The notes: generated by a model not told the origin, from the sequence alone. A stretch of DNA of 7,246 bases from an uncultured Bacteroidales bacterium (GCA_947177325.1 CAMWUH010000105.1:1-7246); one strand, 5' to 3'; shown: positions 1-7,135, counted from the first letter of the stretch. Program-made: numbers and translations.

Positions 1-2
1 TA

Positions 3-503
3 ATTATAGCGTTCGCTCTTTATCTGATTTTAAGAAAGCCGAATTTAAAACTGAGCAAGAGCGGAGTGTCAGTCGGCAAATCGCATTATGTAGCAGATTT
101 TATTGCAGGATTCGGAATAACTATCATTAACCCGCTTATTGTTTTATTTATTATCGGACTATACAGCCGTTTTCATTTTGGAGAGGCCACATTTTTTCAT
201 CAGTATGTTGCCGGATATACGGGTATTTTCGTAGGTGGCTCGCTATGGTGGCTCGGATTAACCACATTAATAGGAATATGGCGCAATAAATTTACTCTGC
301 GCTCGATGCTTCGCCTTAACCGCACTATCGGCATAGCTCTCTTGATAATGGCTTGTGTTGGTATTTATCGAGGAGTTACACAACTTGCCAACCGCCAGAT
401 TAAGACACAATCCGACCTTAAATCTACAACCATAATCACCAATGAACCCAACAGTAACCTTATCGAAAAACCGCCTTGTCAAGGAGCTAAAGAAACTTCC
501 TGA
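3..503 (+). CDS. LysE/RhtB-family amino-acid exporter, C-terminal part (5' end outside window)
   Basis: The reading frame is open from the first full codon at position 3, so the GTG at 66 is not the true start; the visible 166 residues are the C-terminal part of an inner-membrane exporter. The fragment shows the end of one hydrophobic segment (about 3-32), a basic hydrophilic loop (33-92), then three membrane segments at about 93-170, 200-285 and 318-370. The second segment contains the Asn-Pro pair (in ITIINPLIV) and the last is preceded by an Asn-Arg pair (RLNRTIGI); both are typical of LysE/RhtB translocators, which export amino acids such as lysine, threonine or homoserine by proton exchange. 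The substrate cannot be read from the sequence. A hydrophilic tail of about 37 residues follows the last segment, and its final third overlaps the glutamine synthetase gene in another frame. Family assignment rests on hydropathy and these motifs; an unrelated six-helix membrane protein is less likely. Confidence 0.72.
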   Translation: MIAFALYLILRKPNLKLSKSGVSVGKSHYVADFIAGFGITIINPLIVLFIIGLYSRFHFGEATFFHQYVAGYTGIFVGGSLWWLGLTTLIGIWRNKFTLRSMLRLNRTIGIALLIMACVGIYRGVTQLANRQIKTQSDLKSTTIITNEPNSNLIEKPPCQGAKETS

Positions 504-1947
504 AGATTTTACCCGACAAGACATCATTGACTTCATTGTCAACAACGACATTGAAATGGTCAATTTTATGTATCCTGCCGGCGACGGCCGATTGAAAACT
601 CTCAATTTCGTGGTCAATAACCTCGATTATCTCAAAACAATTCTGACTACAGGAGAGCGCGTTGACGGGTCCTCATTATTCAGTTTTGTAGAGCCTGGTG
701 CAAGTGATCTGTATGTTATCCCCCGCTACTCGACTGCATTCGTAGATCCATTTGCCGAAATTCCCACCCTCGCGATGTTGTGCTCATTCTTTGACCGCAA
801 CGGTAATCCGCTGGCTGCTGCTCCCGAGCAAGTGCTGAACAGAGCGTATCAGTCGTTCAAATCAGCAACCGGACTTGACTTTCACGCAATGGGCGAATTG
901 GAATATTACGTTATCGGTGATGCCGTTGACTGTTTCCCCGCTCGTGACCAACGAGGCTACCACGAGTCAGCCCCCTTTGCCAAATTCAACGATTTCAGAG
1001 TTAAGTGTATGAACTACATAGCCCGAGCCGGAGGAGAAATCAAATATGGCCATAGTGAAGTGGGCAACTTTACTCTCGAAGGAAAAATTTACGAGCAAAA
1101 TGAAATCGAGTTTCTGCCGGTAGATGCCCGTAGAGCCGCTGATCAAATAATGATAGCTAAATGGATAATCAGAAACCTCGCGATGACAGAAGGGCTTGAT
1201 GTTACCTTTGCTCCTAAAATCACATCCGGCAAAGCAGGCTCAGGGTTGCACGTTCACATGAAACTTCTTCGTGACGGCAAAAACATTATGCTCAACGAAG
1301 ATTTCACCCTCAGCAACGACGCTCGAAAACTCATCGCCGGACTAATGACTATGGCTCCTTCGCTGACTGCATTCGGCAATACCAATCCAACAAGTTATTT
1401 CCGTCTGGTGCCCCATCAGGAAGCGCCAACGAATATTTGTTGGGGTGACGCCAACCGCTCGGTGCTTGTCAGAGTTCCGCTCGGATGGGCTACAGATAAA
1501 GATATGTCGGCGATAGCCAACATGAATGAGAAGCCTTCGGTGACAAAGGGATCAGACAAACAAACAATAGAAATCAGGTCAGGCGACTGCTCAGTCAACA
1601 TCTATCTCTATCTCGCAGCCATTATCGTAGCTGCCCGCACAGGATTTGAAATGGAGGAAGAGGCGCTCAAGCTCGCAGAGCAAACTTATGTTGACGTAAA
1701 CATTCATGCTAAAGAGAATGCAGCCAAACTCGCATTGCTCAAACAACTGCCGGTAAACTGCGGCGAAAGCGCCGACAAGCTTGAACAACAACGAACTGTT
1801 TACGAAGCTGAAGGTGTGTTCTCACCGGCGCTTATTGACTCAACTATCAGCAATCTGAAAGCATTTAACGATGCAGAATTAATTGAGCGAGCTAAAGCCG
1901 ACAGTGCGCTGATGATACATTTGGTTAAGACCTATTTCCACGCCTGA
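442..1947 (+). CDS. glnA: Glutamine synthetase, type I-like (glutamate-ammonia ligase)
   Basis: Predicted cytoplasmic enzyme of 501 residues that makes glutamine from glutamate, ammonia and ATP. The beta-grasp N-domain spans about residues 25-110 and the catalytic domain about 125-500. Active-site motifs are visible: metal-binding Glu in GELEYY (E152, E154), HSEVG (H204, E206) with the downstream QNE (E221), GSGLHVHM (H270, H272), RLVPHQEAP (R321, E327), NRS (R339), R344, and EIR (E377, R379). Length matches the ~500-residue Bacteroidales form rather than the ~730-residue GSIII. The Asn-Leu-Tyr adenylylation site of enterobacterial GlnA is not seen; the matching region reads NIHAKEN (420-426), so control by adenylylation is unlikely. 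The ATG at 442 is chosen because the N-terminal stretch with KNRLV before the beta-grasp resembles relatives as I recall them; the next Met (residue 39) would cut into that domain. It starts 62 bases inside the exporter gene with no separate promoter evident. A gamma-glutamyl ligase on another amine is a less likely alternative. Confidence 0.93.
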   Translation: MNPTVTLSKNRLVKELKKLPEDFTRQDIIDFIVNNDIEMVNFMYPAGDGRLKTLNFVVNNLDYLKTILTTGERVDGSSLFSFVEPGASDLYVIPRYSTAFVDPFAEIPTLAMLCSFFDRNGNPLAAAPEQVLNRAYQSFKSATGLDFHAMGELEYYVIGDAVDCFPARDQRGYHESAPFAKFNDFRVKCMNYIARAGGEIKYGHSEVGNFTLEGKIYEQNEIEFLPVDARRAADQIMIAKWIIRNLAMTEGLDVTFAPKITSGKAGSGLHVHMKLLRDGKNIMLNEDFTLSNDARKLIAGLMTMAPSLTAFGNTNPTSYFRLVPHQEAPTNICWGDANRSVLVRVPLGWATDKDMSAIANMNEKPSVTKGSDKQTIEIRSGDCSVNIYLYLAAIIVAARTGFEMEEEALKLAEQTYVDVNIHAKENAAKLALLKQLPVNCGESADKLEQQRTVYEAEGVFSPALIDSTISNLKAFNDAELIERAKADSALMIHLVKTYFHA

Positions 1948-1968
1948 CAAACATAAAATCGTATAATA

Positions 1969-2012
1969 AGAATCGGGGTGCAAGTTCTCAATGTTTACTT
2001 GCCACCCCGATT
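1969..2012. terminator. Hairpin between convergent genes, probably a bidirectional terminator
   Basis: Left arm 1971-1984 (AATCGGGGTGCAAG) pairs with 1998-2012 (CTTGCCACCCCGATT), leaving one bulged base and a 13-base loop. It begins 23 bases after the glutamine synthetase stop and ends 29 bases before the stop of the convergent ABC-F gene. The run after it is TTTCTACTATATT on the plus strand and TCTTATTATAC on the minus strand, so the U-tract is modest in both directions. Placement between two gene ends supports termination from both sides. Confidence 0.75.
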
Positions 2013-2041
2013 TCTACTATATTGTCATTAATGGGAGATTA

Positions 2042-3916
2042 TCAAGCTTCAATTTCTGACAATTCAAGCCAACGCAACTCTTTTTCGTCAAGGATTGACT
2101 TAATTTCATCGTAACGACGGGAGGCCTGGTCAATATCACCTGATTTTTCACCACGGAATATAAGTTCGATATCGGCTTTTTCCGACGATAATTTTTCAAT
2201 TTCGTCAGTCAGTTGCTCCAATTCCTTTCGTTCCTTGAATGAAAGGCGACGCGACGAGGGAGTGCGGGCTTTGCCACCGGTCCCTGTTTTCTCATCAGCT
2301 GACTTTGCGGCCTGCTCGCGTTGGAGTTTCGATTGTTGAGATAAAAATTCGCGATATTCACTATAAGAACCGGGAAAATCTTTTATCACACCGTCGCCCT
2401 GGAAAACGAAAAGATGATCGACTGTTGAATCGAGGAAAAAGCGGTCGTGAGAAATTATAATGAGGCAGCCTTTGAAATCACGCAGATAATCTTCGAGAAT
2501 ACCGAGTGTAACGATATCAAGGTCGTTGGTCGGCTCATCGAGAATAAGGAAGTTGGGCGAGCGCATCAACACTTGAGCCAATTGCAGCCGTGCCAATTCA
2601 CCGCCCGACAGAGTTGAAATTATCTTCTGTTGGTCGGCCGGAGTGAATAAGAAATGCTGAAGAAACTGCATTGGCGTAAATCTAACACCGTCGTTGATGA
2701 CTACCTCTTCAGCTAACTCAGTAATTGCATCTATAACTTTTTTATGGGCCGGCAAAGGGAGTCCGTCCTGAGAATAATAACCGAATCTGACGGTTTCGCC
2801 AACATCAAATTGGCCGGAATCAGGAGCCACAATGCCTTGCAGCATTTTTATAAATGTTGATTTACCGACGCCATTTTCGCCAACTATACCGACTTTTTCA
2901 CCGCGACCGAAAATATAGGAAAAATTATCAAGGATTACTTTTTCGCCATAGCGCTTGCTGACGTTGTCAGCCTCAAATATTTTAGAGCCGATATACCCGG
3001 CTTTGACGTTAAGATTGACATTGTTTTCCTTTAGGTTAATGCGTGAACGCTCCTTAAGGTCGTAGAAAGCGTCAATGCGATATTTTGCTTTACCGGCACG
3101 GGCCTGTGGCTGGCGGCGCATCCATTCCTGTTCCTTACGCAAAGTGTTTTTTATCTTGGCAAGTTCGGCTGTCATGGCCTCAATGCGCTCGCGTCGACGA
3201 CGCAGATAGTAGTCGTAGTTGCCCTCATAGGTATAGATTTGTTGATTATCAATTTCAATAATCTTGTTGCAAACCCTATCGAGGAAGTAACGATCGTGAG
3301 TAACCATCAGCAGAGTCATGCGAGAACGGGAGAGATAGGCTTCGAGCCACTCGATTGTAGCAATATCCAAATGGTTGGTCGGCTCATCCAGAATGAGCAT
3401 ATCAGGCTGCTCTATCAATATTCGGCATAGGGCTATGCGTTTACGCTGCCCACCTGAAAGAGTTTTAACCTTAGCCTCGAAATCAGTTATAGAGCATTGG
3501 GTAAGCATCTGGCGAGCGCGATCTTCATAGTCCCAAGAGCCGAGAGCATCCATTTTAGCGGAAAGAGCTGAGGTAGTTTCGTAGTCGCCACGTTGCATTG
3601 CGAGCTCATAATCTCTAACCGTCCGAGCCGTTTCGTTATCGCCTTTCAGACAAGCTTCGATAACAGTCTCTTCCGGCTCAAATTGGGGCACTTGCTCAAG
3701 GATTGCAATTCTTAATCCGGCCCGAGGGGTGACAGTGCCGGAATCAGGCGCATCCACACCGGCTATAATGCGTAACAAGGACGTTTTACCGGTGCCGTTC
3801 TTAGCAACAATTCCGATTTTATCACCTTCGTTTACACCAAAAGTTACGTCGACAAACAACATTCGGTCGCCCACACTTTTGGTAAGATTTTCAATTTGTA
3901 AATAACTGATTGGCAT
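2042..3916 (-). CDS. uup: Uup-type ABC-F ATPase
   Basis: A 624-residue soluble protein with two ABC ATPase domains in one chain and no membrane segments, the layout of ABC-F proteins that bind the ribosomal E site and influence translation or subunit assembly. Domain 1: Walker A AKNGTGKT (38-45), signature LSGGQ (153-157), Walker B ending DEP (177-179), H-loop H207. Domain 2: Walker A GENGVGKS (346-353), signature LSGGE (436-440), Walker B ending DEP (460-462), H490. The linker between them (about 240-300) is charged and contains RRQPQARAGKAKYRI (267-281), which resembles the Uup linker rather than EttA. A C-terminal tail (about 555-624) rich in Glu, Lys and Leu predicts the coiled coil typical of Uup; total length is close to E. 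coli Uup. The first Walker A has Ala where Gly is usual, probably harmless. It is preceded by its own promoter (3938-3967). Antibiotic-resistance ABC-F proteins share the fold, but the C-terminal coil and linker favour the housekeeping Uup group. Confidence 0.92.
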   Translation of the reverse strand: MPISYLQIENLTKSVGDRMLFVDVTFGVNEGDKIGIVAKNGTGKTSLLRIIAGVDAPDSGTVTPRAGLRIAILEQVPQFEPEETVIEACLKGDNETARTVRDYELAMQRGDYETTSALSAKMDALGSWDYEDRARQMLTQCSITDFEAKVKTLSGGQRKRIALCRILIEQPDMLILDEPTNHLDIATIEWLEAYLSRSRMTLLMVTHDRYFLDRVCNKIIEIDNQQIYTYEGNYDYYLRRRRERIEAMTAELAKIKNTLRKEQEWMRRQPQARAGKAKYRIDAFYDLKERSRINLKENNVNLNVKAGYIGSKIFEADNVSKRYGEKVILDNFSYIFGRGEKVGIVGENGVGKSTFIKMLQGIVAPDSGQFDVGETVRFGYYSQDGLPLPAHKKVIDAITELAEEVVINDGVRFTPMQFLQHFLFTPADQQKIISTLSGGELARLQLAQVLMRSPNFLILDEPTNDLDIVTLGILEDYLRDFKGCLIIISHDRFFLDSTVDHLFVFQGDGVIKDFPGSYSEYREFLSQQSKLQREQAAKSADEKTGTGGKARTPSSRRLSFKERKELEQLTDEIEKLSSEKADIELIFRGEKSGDIDQASRRYDEIKSILDEKELRWLELSEIEA

Positions 3917-3937
3917 TTTTTCAGGATTTTCTTTCTA

Positions 3938-3967
3938 CAAATTTAGCTAATTTCCCGTAATTACAAA
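3938..3967 (-). promoter_or_regulatory. Bacteroidetes-type promoter of the ABC-F gene
   Basis: Read on the minus strand, TAAATTTG (3945-3938) matches the Bacteroides -7 consensus TAnnTTTG exactly, and TTTG (3967-3964) gives a -33 element with an 18-base spacer, close to the described spacing. Transcription would begin near 3931, leaving a leader of about 15 bases before the ATG at 3916. The -33 element sits inside the T-rich tail of the upstream gene's terminator. Confidence 0.6.
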
Positions 3968-3970
3968 AAT

Positions 3971-4008
3971 AGAAAAAAGTCTCGCCCCCCGCAGCCGGGA
4001 GGCGAGAC
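3971..4008 (-). terminator. Intrinsic terminator of the GH13 gene
   Basis: On the minus strand the arm at 4008-3997 (GTCTCGCCTCCC) pairs with 3990-3979 with a single internal mismatch around a six-base centre, forming a GC-rich 11-12 bp stem. It is followed directly by TTTTTT (3978-3973), then CTATTTTTG. It lies 31 bases beyond the GH13 stop codon. This is a textbook rho-independent terminator. Confidence 0.9.
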
Positions 4009-4039
4009 GTGATGAATAGAGAGTGGGCTTATTAAAAGG

Positions 4040-6781
4040 TTATTTTACAACAACTTTAGAAACATTGCCGTCAACATTAACTACATAGATGCCGGGGGCT
4101 ACATTGAGCGAGCCGAGTTGTTGACCTTGGATGTTGTAAACTTCAACATTGTTATAGTTGCCAACGATGATAATTTCACCTTGACCACCGATAACTTTCA
4201 CGCTATCGGCGTTGTTCAAATCATCTTCCAAGATTTCATCGACCCCAACAACAGCTTTAGTAGCGAGAACGCAGAACGAGTTGGCGGGAACAGTAACACT
4301 TACTGTAGAGCCGTTGCTATTAAGAGTTGGTTCAAAATCTTTAGAGGCAGCGATAACCTGATAGTTGCTTGCAGAGAGTTTTGAAACACCTGTAACCGAC
4401 ACGGCTTTTGCATTGCTTACATCACCATTGAAGAAACCAATCACTTCTTTGTCGCCACTTGTGAGACGGATAGAACGTTGGCCTGTTACGGTTGAAGAGA
4501 AACCACCGTAGACAGGAGTTACGGAAGTTGAACCGAACAATTCGGGATTATCGCGACGCAACCAGCAAAGTGCGCGATATGCATCGTGGAGACCTTTACG
4601 ACTGCTGTTGTCGAGGTAATTCCAACGCACCGGTTTGGGGTCAGTACGACCATTGCTGGGGAGGTCCTCATCAGAACCAACTTCGCCAAACATCCAGATC
4701 ATTTTAGGACCGGGTTGCAAAAGCATTTGAGCGGCAGCACTGCCGAGGCGATCCATACGTTTAGAAATGTTGCCTCTAATTGTAGTGTTAGTATTGCCAC
4801 CTTTAGAAGTTTGGTTGTAACCGAGACGAGGTTCGTCGTGGCTTTCCATGTAGTCAACTGTGGAGAGAGCGGGGCGTGAGCAGTTAACTGAATAGAGATA
4901 TTTCAAGTCGCCTGAACCGGTGCCGCGTGTATAGTTGATAGAGTTGCCATTTTGGTTGTTCCATTGGAGCTGACCGTCTTGGCCCATTGGGGTTTCTTCT
5001 TGAACAGAAGCAAGGTTTTCGTTGATGTGGATAACGTCGGGGTTAACTTTCTTCATGGCAGTGTGAAGACGAACCATGCGGTTAACACGCGATTGATTCA
5101 TAGCTTCAGTGCCTGATTTGTAGCTGTCAGAGTCGCCGAGACCTTTAACGAGGTCGAAACGGAAACCGTCAACACGATATTTTTCGAGCCAGTAGGTAAG
5201 CACGTCAACCCAGTGTTGTTCCCAAAGAGGATATTCTTGCTTGATGTCGTTGTAAACGCCGTAGTCGTGAGGACAAGTAGCATTGTAGAAGGGGCTGGTG
5301 CCTTCATCATACATCTGATACCAGGGGTGCAGGCCGGGAGTGTGGTTAAACACGATGTCTAGGATAACCGCGATACCTGCCTGGTGGCATTTGTCAATAA
5401 ATTCTTTGTAATCGTCGGGCGAACCGTAAGATTTATCCGGAGCCATATAGTTGTTGGTGTTGTAACCCCAAGAGTTGTTACCGTCAAATTGCATGATGGG
5501 AAGGAGTTCGACAGCTGTAACACCAAGTGATTTCAGATAGGGAATTTTTTCGATAGCAGCTCTGACTGTACCGTCGGCTTCGTTGCTTGTGCCGGTGAAG
5601 TCGCGAAGAAGAAGCTCATAAATAGTCAAAGATTTGGGGTTGGCTACCTTGAAGTTGCTGACTTTCCAATTGTAGTCGTCGATGTCGCCTTTGTAAACGG
5701 CAAGCATTGTGTCGTCAAATTTGTCGTAGGGGTAACGGGGGCGGTCACCAAACACGTCATCAGAAATCCACTTGTCGGAGTTGCAGTCGAGCACGAGGTG
5801 AGCATAGGGGTCAGATACTTTATACTTGGCGTCGACGAGATAGTAGTAAGGATAATAAGTAGAATTATCAAGACCGGCAACTGTGGTCCAGAAGTAGCGA
5901 TAGCCTTGATAGTCCTGATATTTCATCACGCGGTCAGCAGTGGGTGCATAATTGTCCCAAGCACCGCAAATAACTACGTTGGATTTGCCGGGAGCAGCCA
6001 AACAGAAGGTTACTGAGCCGTCGGAGTTTTTAACAGCGCCTTGCTTGGGAGTGCCGCCGGGATAATTTTGTGCAACGGCTTTACTGATGTAGAGCACGTT
6101 AATTGTTTGAGTCAAAGTTTCAGCACCTTTGGTAGCTACGGCTTTAACTTCGTAGGTGCCGGGGGTGTTGAAATTCTGAGAGTACTCAAGAGAAGTGGCG
6201 TTAGTAGCGGATTTCTTTTCTGCATTGTTAACGTAAAGCTTGATTGAAGCAGCTTCAGTGGTGTTAACCGTGAACTTGATAGTTTTGGCTTCCATGAAAG
6301 CAGTCTGGCCGGCGTCGTTTGAAAGGCTCATTGCAAAGCCGGCGGGGAGAACGTCAATAAAGCAGTCTTTTGTTTGTACAGTACCGGCTTCATTACGAGC
6401 AATAACGCAGATTTGAGTAACTGTTTCCGAGGCATCAGTGATACCGAAATATGAGCGGATATCGCCGATAGAGAGTTCGAATGTATTAGCTGAAACGCGT
6501 TTGAAAGTACGTTTGGCTTTGTCGGCTGATGTGATAGCCCAATCACCCACTACGTGTGACCAAGAAGAGGGTGATTTAGTGGTGTGCACACCGATGTGTG
6601 CATAGAGGTCAGAATTTAGGTTTTGCAAAGCTGCAACTCCTGATTGGTCGGCATGAAAGATGATTTTGACGTCTTTGCTACCCTCTTGCAGGGGGGTAGG
6701 AGACGGTTCAAACATGTCGGCACGAGCGCCAATGACTGCACAGCAGACCATGGCTAACAACATGAGTAAGTGTCGCTTCAT
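4040..6781 (-). CDS. Secreted multidomain GH13 alpha-amylase-family enzyme with T9SS-type C-terminal sorting domain
   Basis: A 913-residue exported enzyme predicted to cleave or rearrange alpha-glucosidic bonds in starch-like glucan. A signal peptide covers residues 1-21, with cleavage after ARA. Residues 22-150 form an unassigned beta-rich module, 151-232 an Ig-like domain, 240-365 a CBM48/E-set-like domain (GSVTFCLAAPGKSNVVICGAWD), and about 385-735 the GH13 barrel. The catalytic triad is intact: D475 region in DIVFNH (region I), nucleophile D543 in GFRFDLVKG (region II), acid/base E588 in HINENLA (region III), D649 in YMESHDEPR (region IV). A C-terminal beta-sandwich (about 740-845) is followed by a 40-50 residue tail (VYNIQGQQL ... 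APGIYVVNV ... KVVVK) like type IX secretion sorting domains. The IYELLLRDF, GNNSWGYN and MESHDE blocks match a Bacteroidetes amylase group known to me; alpha-amylase, pullulanase or branching activity cannot be separated. No SusC/SusD genes are visible beside it. ATG at 6781 is fixed by the signal peptide. Confidence 0.9.
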   Translation of the reverse strand: MKRHLLMLLAMVCCAVIGARADMFEPSPTPLQEGSKDVKIIFHADQSGVAALQNLNSDLYAHIGVHTTKSPSSWSHVVGDWAITSADKAKRTFKRVSANTFELSIGDIRSYFGITDASETVTQICVIARNEAGTVQTKDCFIDVLPAGFAMSLSNDAGQTAFMEAKTIKFTVNTTEAASIKLYVNNAEKKSATNATSLEYSQNFNTPGTYEVKAVATKGAETLTQTINVLYISKAVAQNYPGGTPKQGAVKNSDGSVTFCLAAPGKSNVVICGAWDNYAPTADRVMKYQDYQGYRYFWTTVAGLDNSTYYPYYYLVDAKYKVSDPYAHLVLDCNSDKWISDDVFGDRPRYPYDKFDDTMLAVYKGDIDDYNWKVSNFKVANPKSLTIYELLLRDFTGTSNEADGTVRAAIEKIPYLKSLGVTAVELLPIMQFDGNNSWGYNTNNYMAPDKSYGSPDDYKEFIDKCHQAGIAVILDIVFNHTPGLHPWYQMYDEGTSPFYNATCPHDYGVYNDIKQEYPLWEQHWVDVLTYWLEKYRVDGFRFDLVKGLGDSDSYKSGTEAMNQSRVNRMVRLHTAMKKVNPDVIHINENLASVQEETPMGQDGQLQWNNQNGNSINYTRGTGSGDLKYLYSVNCSRPALSTVDYMESHDEPRLGYNQTSKGGNTNTTIRGNISKRMDRLGSAAAQMLLQPGPKMIWMFGEVGSDEDLPSNGRTDPKPVRWNYLDNSSRKGLHDAYRALCWLRRDNPELFGSTSVTPVYGGFSSTVTGQRSIRLTSGDKEVIGFFNGDVSNAKAVSVTGVSKLSASNYQVIAASKDFEPTLNSNGSTVSVTVPANSFCVLATKAVVGVDEILEDDLNNADSVKVIGGQGEIIIVGNYNNVEVYNIQGQQLGSLNVAPGIYVVNVDGNVSKVVVK

Positions 6782-6836
6782 GATTGGTGTAAAATAGTTA
6801 AGGTTAGGTATATTAGTAAATTATATTCATTTTAGA

Positions 6837-6873
6837 GTGCAACAAAGATGAATTAATATTCACAATGTTGCGC
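6837..6873. repeat. Nested inverted repeat upstream of the GH13 gene
   Basis: GCAACA (6839-6844) is mirrored by TGTTGC (6866-6871), and inside it TGAAT (6849-6853) is mirrored by ATTCA (6858-6862) around a TAAT centre. The two stems are separated by a 4/3-base internal loop, and one more pair (6837/6873) is possible at the edge. The dyad centre lies about 75 bases upstream of the ATG at 6781. It could be an operator for a dimeric regulator or an mRNA leader hairpin; low GC content means chance is not excluded. Confidence 0.45.
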
Positions 6874-6916
6874 TGCAGTATAAAGTAAAAAACGCCTCTG
6901 CATTGCTATTAGTATA

Positions 6917-6924
6917 CAAAGTTA
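6917..6924 (-). promoter_or_regulatory. Possible -7 promoter element of the GH13 gene
   Basis: On the minus strand TAACTTTG matches the Bacteroides -7 consensus TAnnTTTG exactly. No good TTTG is found at the -33 distance (the sequence there is around CAAGG), so support is partial. If used, the leader would be about 130 bases and would contain the nested inverted repeat at 6837-6873. A weaker alternative, CATCTTTG at 6850-6843, overlaps that repeat. Confidence 0.3.
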
Positions 6925-6981
6925 ATGAAATTTTGTATAATAACCTTGATTTACAGTGGAAATTATGTCTTTTTAAGATAT

Positions 6982-7025
6982 TAAAAAATATAAGCTCCTT
7001 AACTACAACGAGGTAAGGAGCCTTA
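6982..7025 (-). terminator. Intrinsic terminator after the tRNA-Thr gene
   Basis: On the minus strand TAAGGCTCCTTA (7025-7014) pairs with TAAGGAGCTTA (7001-6991) with one bulged base and a 12-base loop. A T-rich run TATTTTTTAA (6990-6981) follows. The stem begins 5 bases after the mature tRNA 3' end, so it should end transcription of the tRNA and of the gene upstream of it, and isolates the GH13 gene from read-through. Confidence 0.88.
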
Positions 7026-7029
7026 AGAG

Positions 7030-7102
7030 AGCCGCATGTGGGACTTGAACCCACGACCGTCTCGTTACGAATGAGATACTCTACCAACTGAGCTAATGCG
7101 GC
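7030..7102 (-). tRNA. tRNA-Thr (anticodon CGU)
   Basis: The minus strand folds as a complete 73-base cloverleaf. The acceptor stem GCCGCAT/ATGCGGC is perfect, the D arm is GCTC-AGTTGGTA-GAGT with one G-U pair, and the anticodon loop TTCGTAA has CGT at 7069-7067, reading ACG threonine codons. The T arm is GTGGG-TTCAAGT-CCCAC. The anticodon stem has an A31-C39 mismatch next to the loop. The discriminator base is U and no CCA is encoded, so CCA must be added after transcription. The gene lies 33 bases after the stop of the upstream protein gene and 5 bases before a terminator, so the two may share a transcript. Confidence 0.96.
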
Positions 7103-7135
7103 ATATTACGCTGTTTGCGAGATTCAGACATCGGG

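Noticed and set aside
66..503. GTG at 66 as the true start of the exporter gene
   Set aside because: The same frame is open to the left edge and encodes the end of a hydrophobic segment before it; the family needs about 200 residues, so the gene starts outside the window.
267..617. 116-codon open frame on the minus strand across the exporter/synthetase junction
   Set aside because: It is antisense to two well-supported genes, has no recognisable domain, and reads as a shadow of their codons.
4586..4879. 97-codon plus-strand open frame inside the GH13 gene
   Set aside because: It is antisense to the catalytic region of an intact gene, with no domain or start signal of its own.
6719..6781. 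Lipoprotein signal at the start of the GH13 protein, suggested by the Cys-Cys pair at residues 13-14
   Set aside because: The residues before Cys13 (LAMV) do not make a lipobox, and a standard cleavage site ARA fits better after residue 21.
6860..7087. 75-codon minus-strand open frame across the tRNA and terminator
   Set aside because: It would read through the tRNA-Thr gene and its terminator; the RNA features explain this sequence better.
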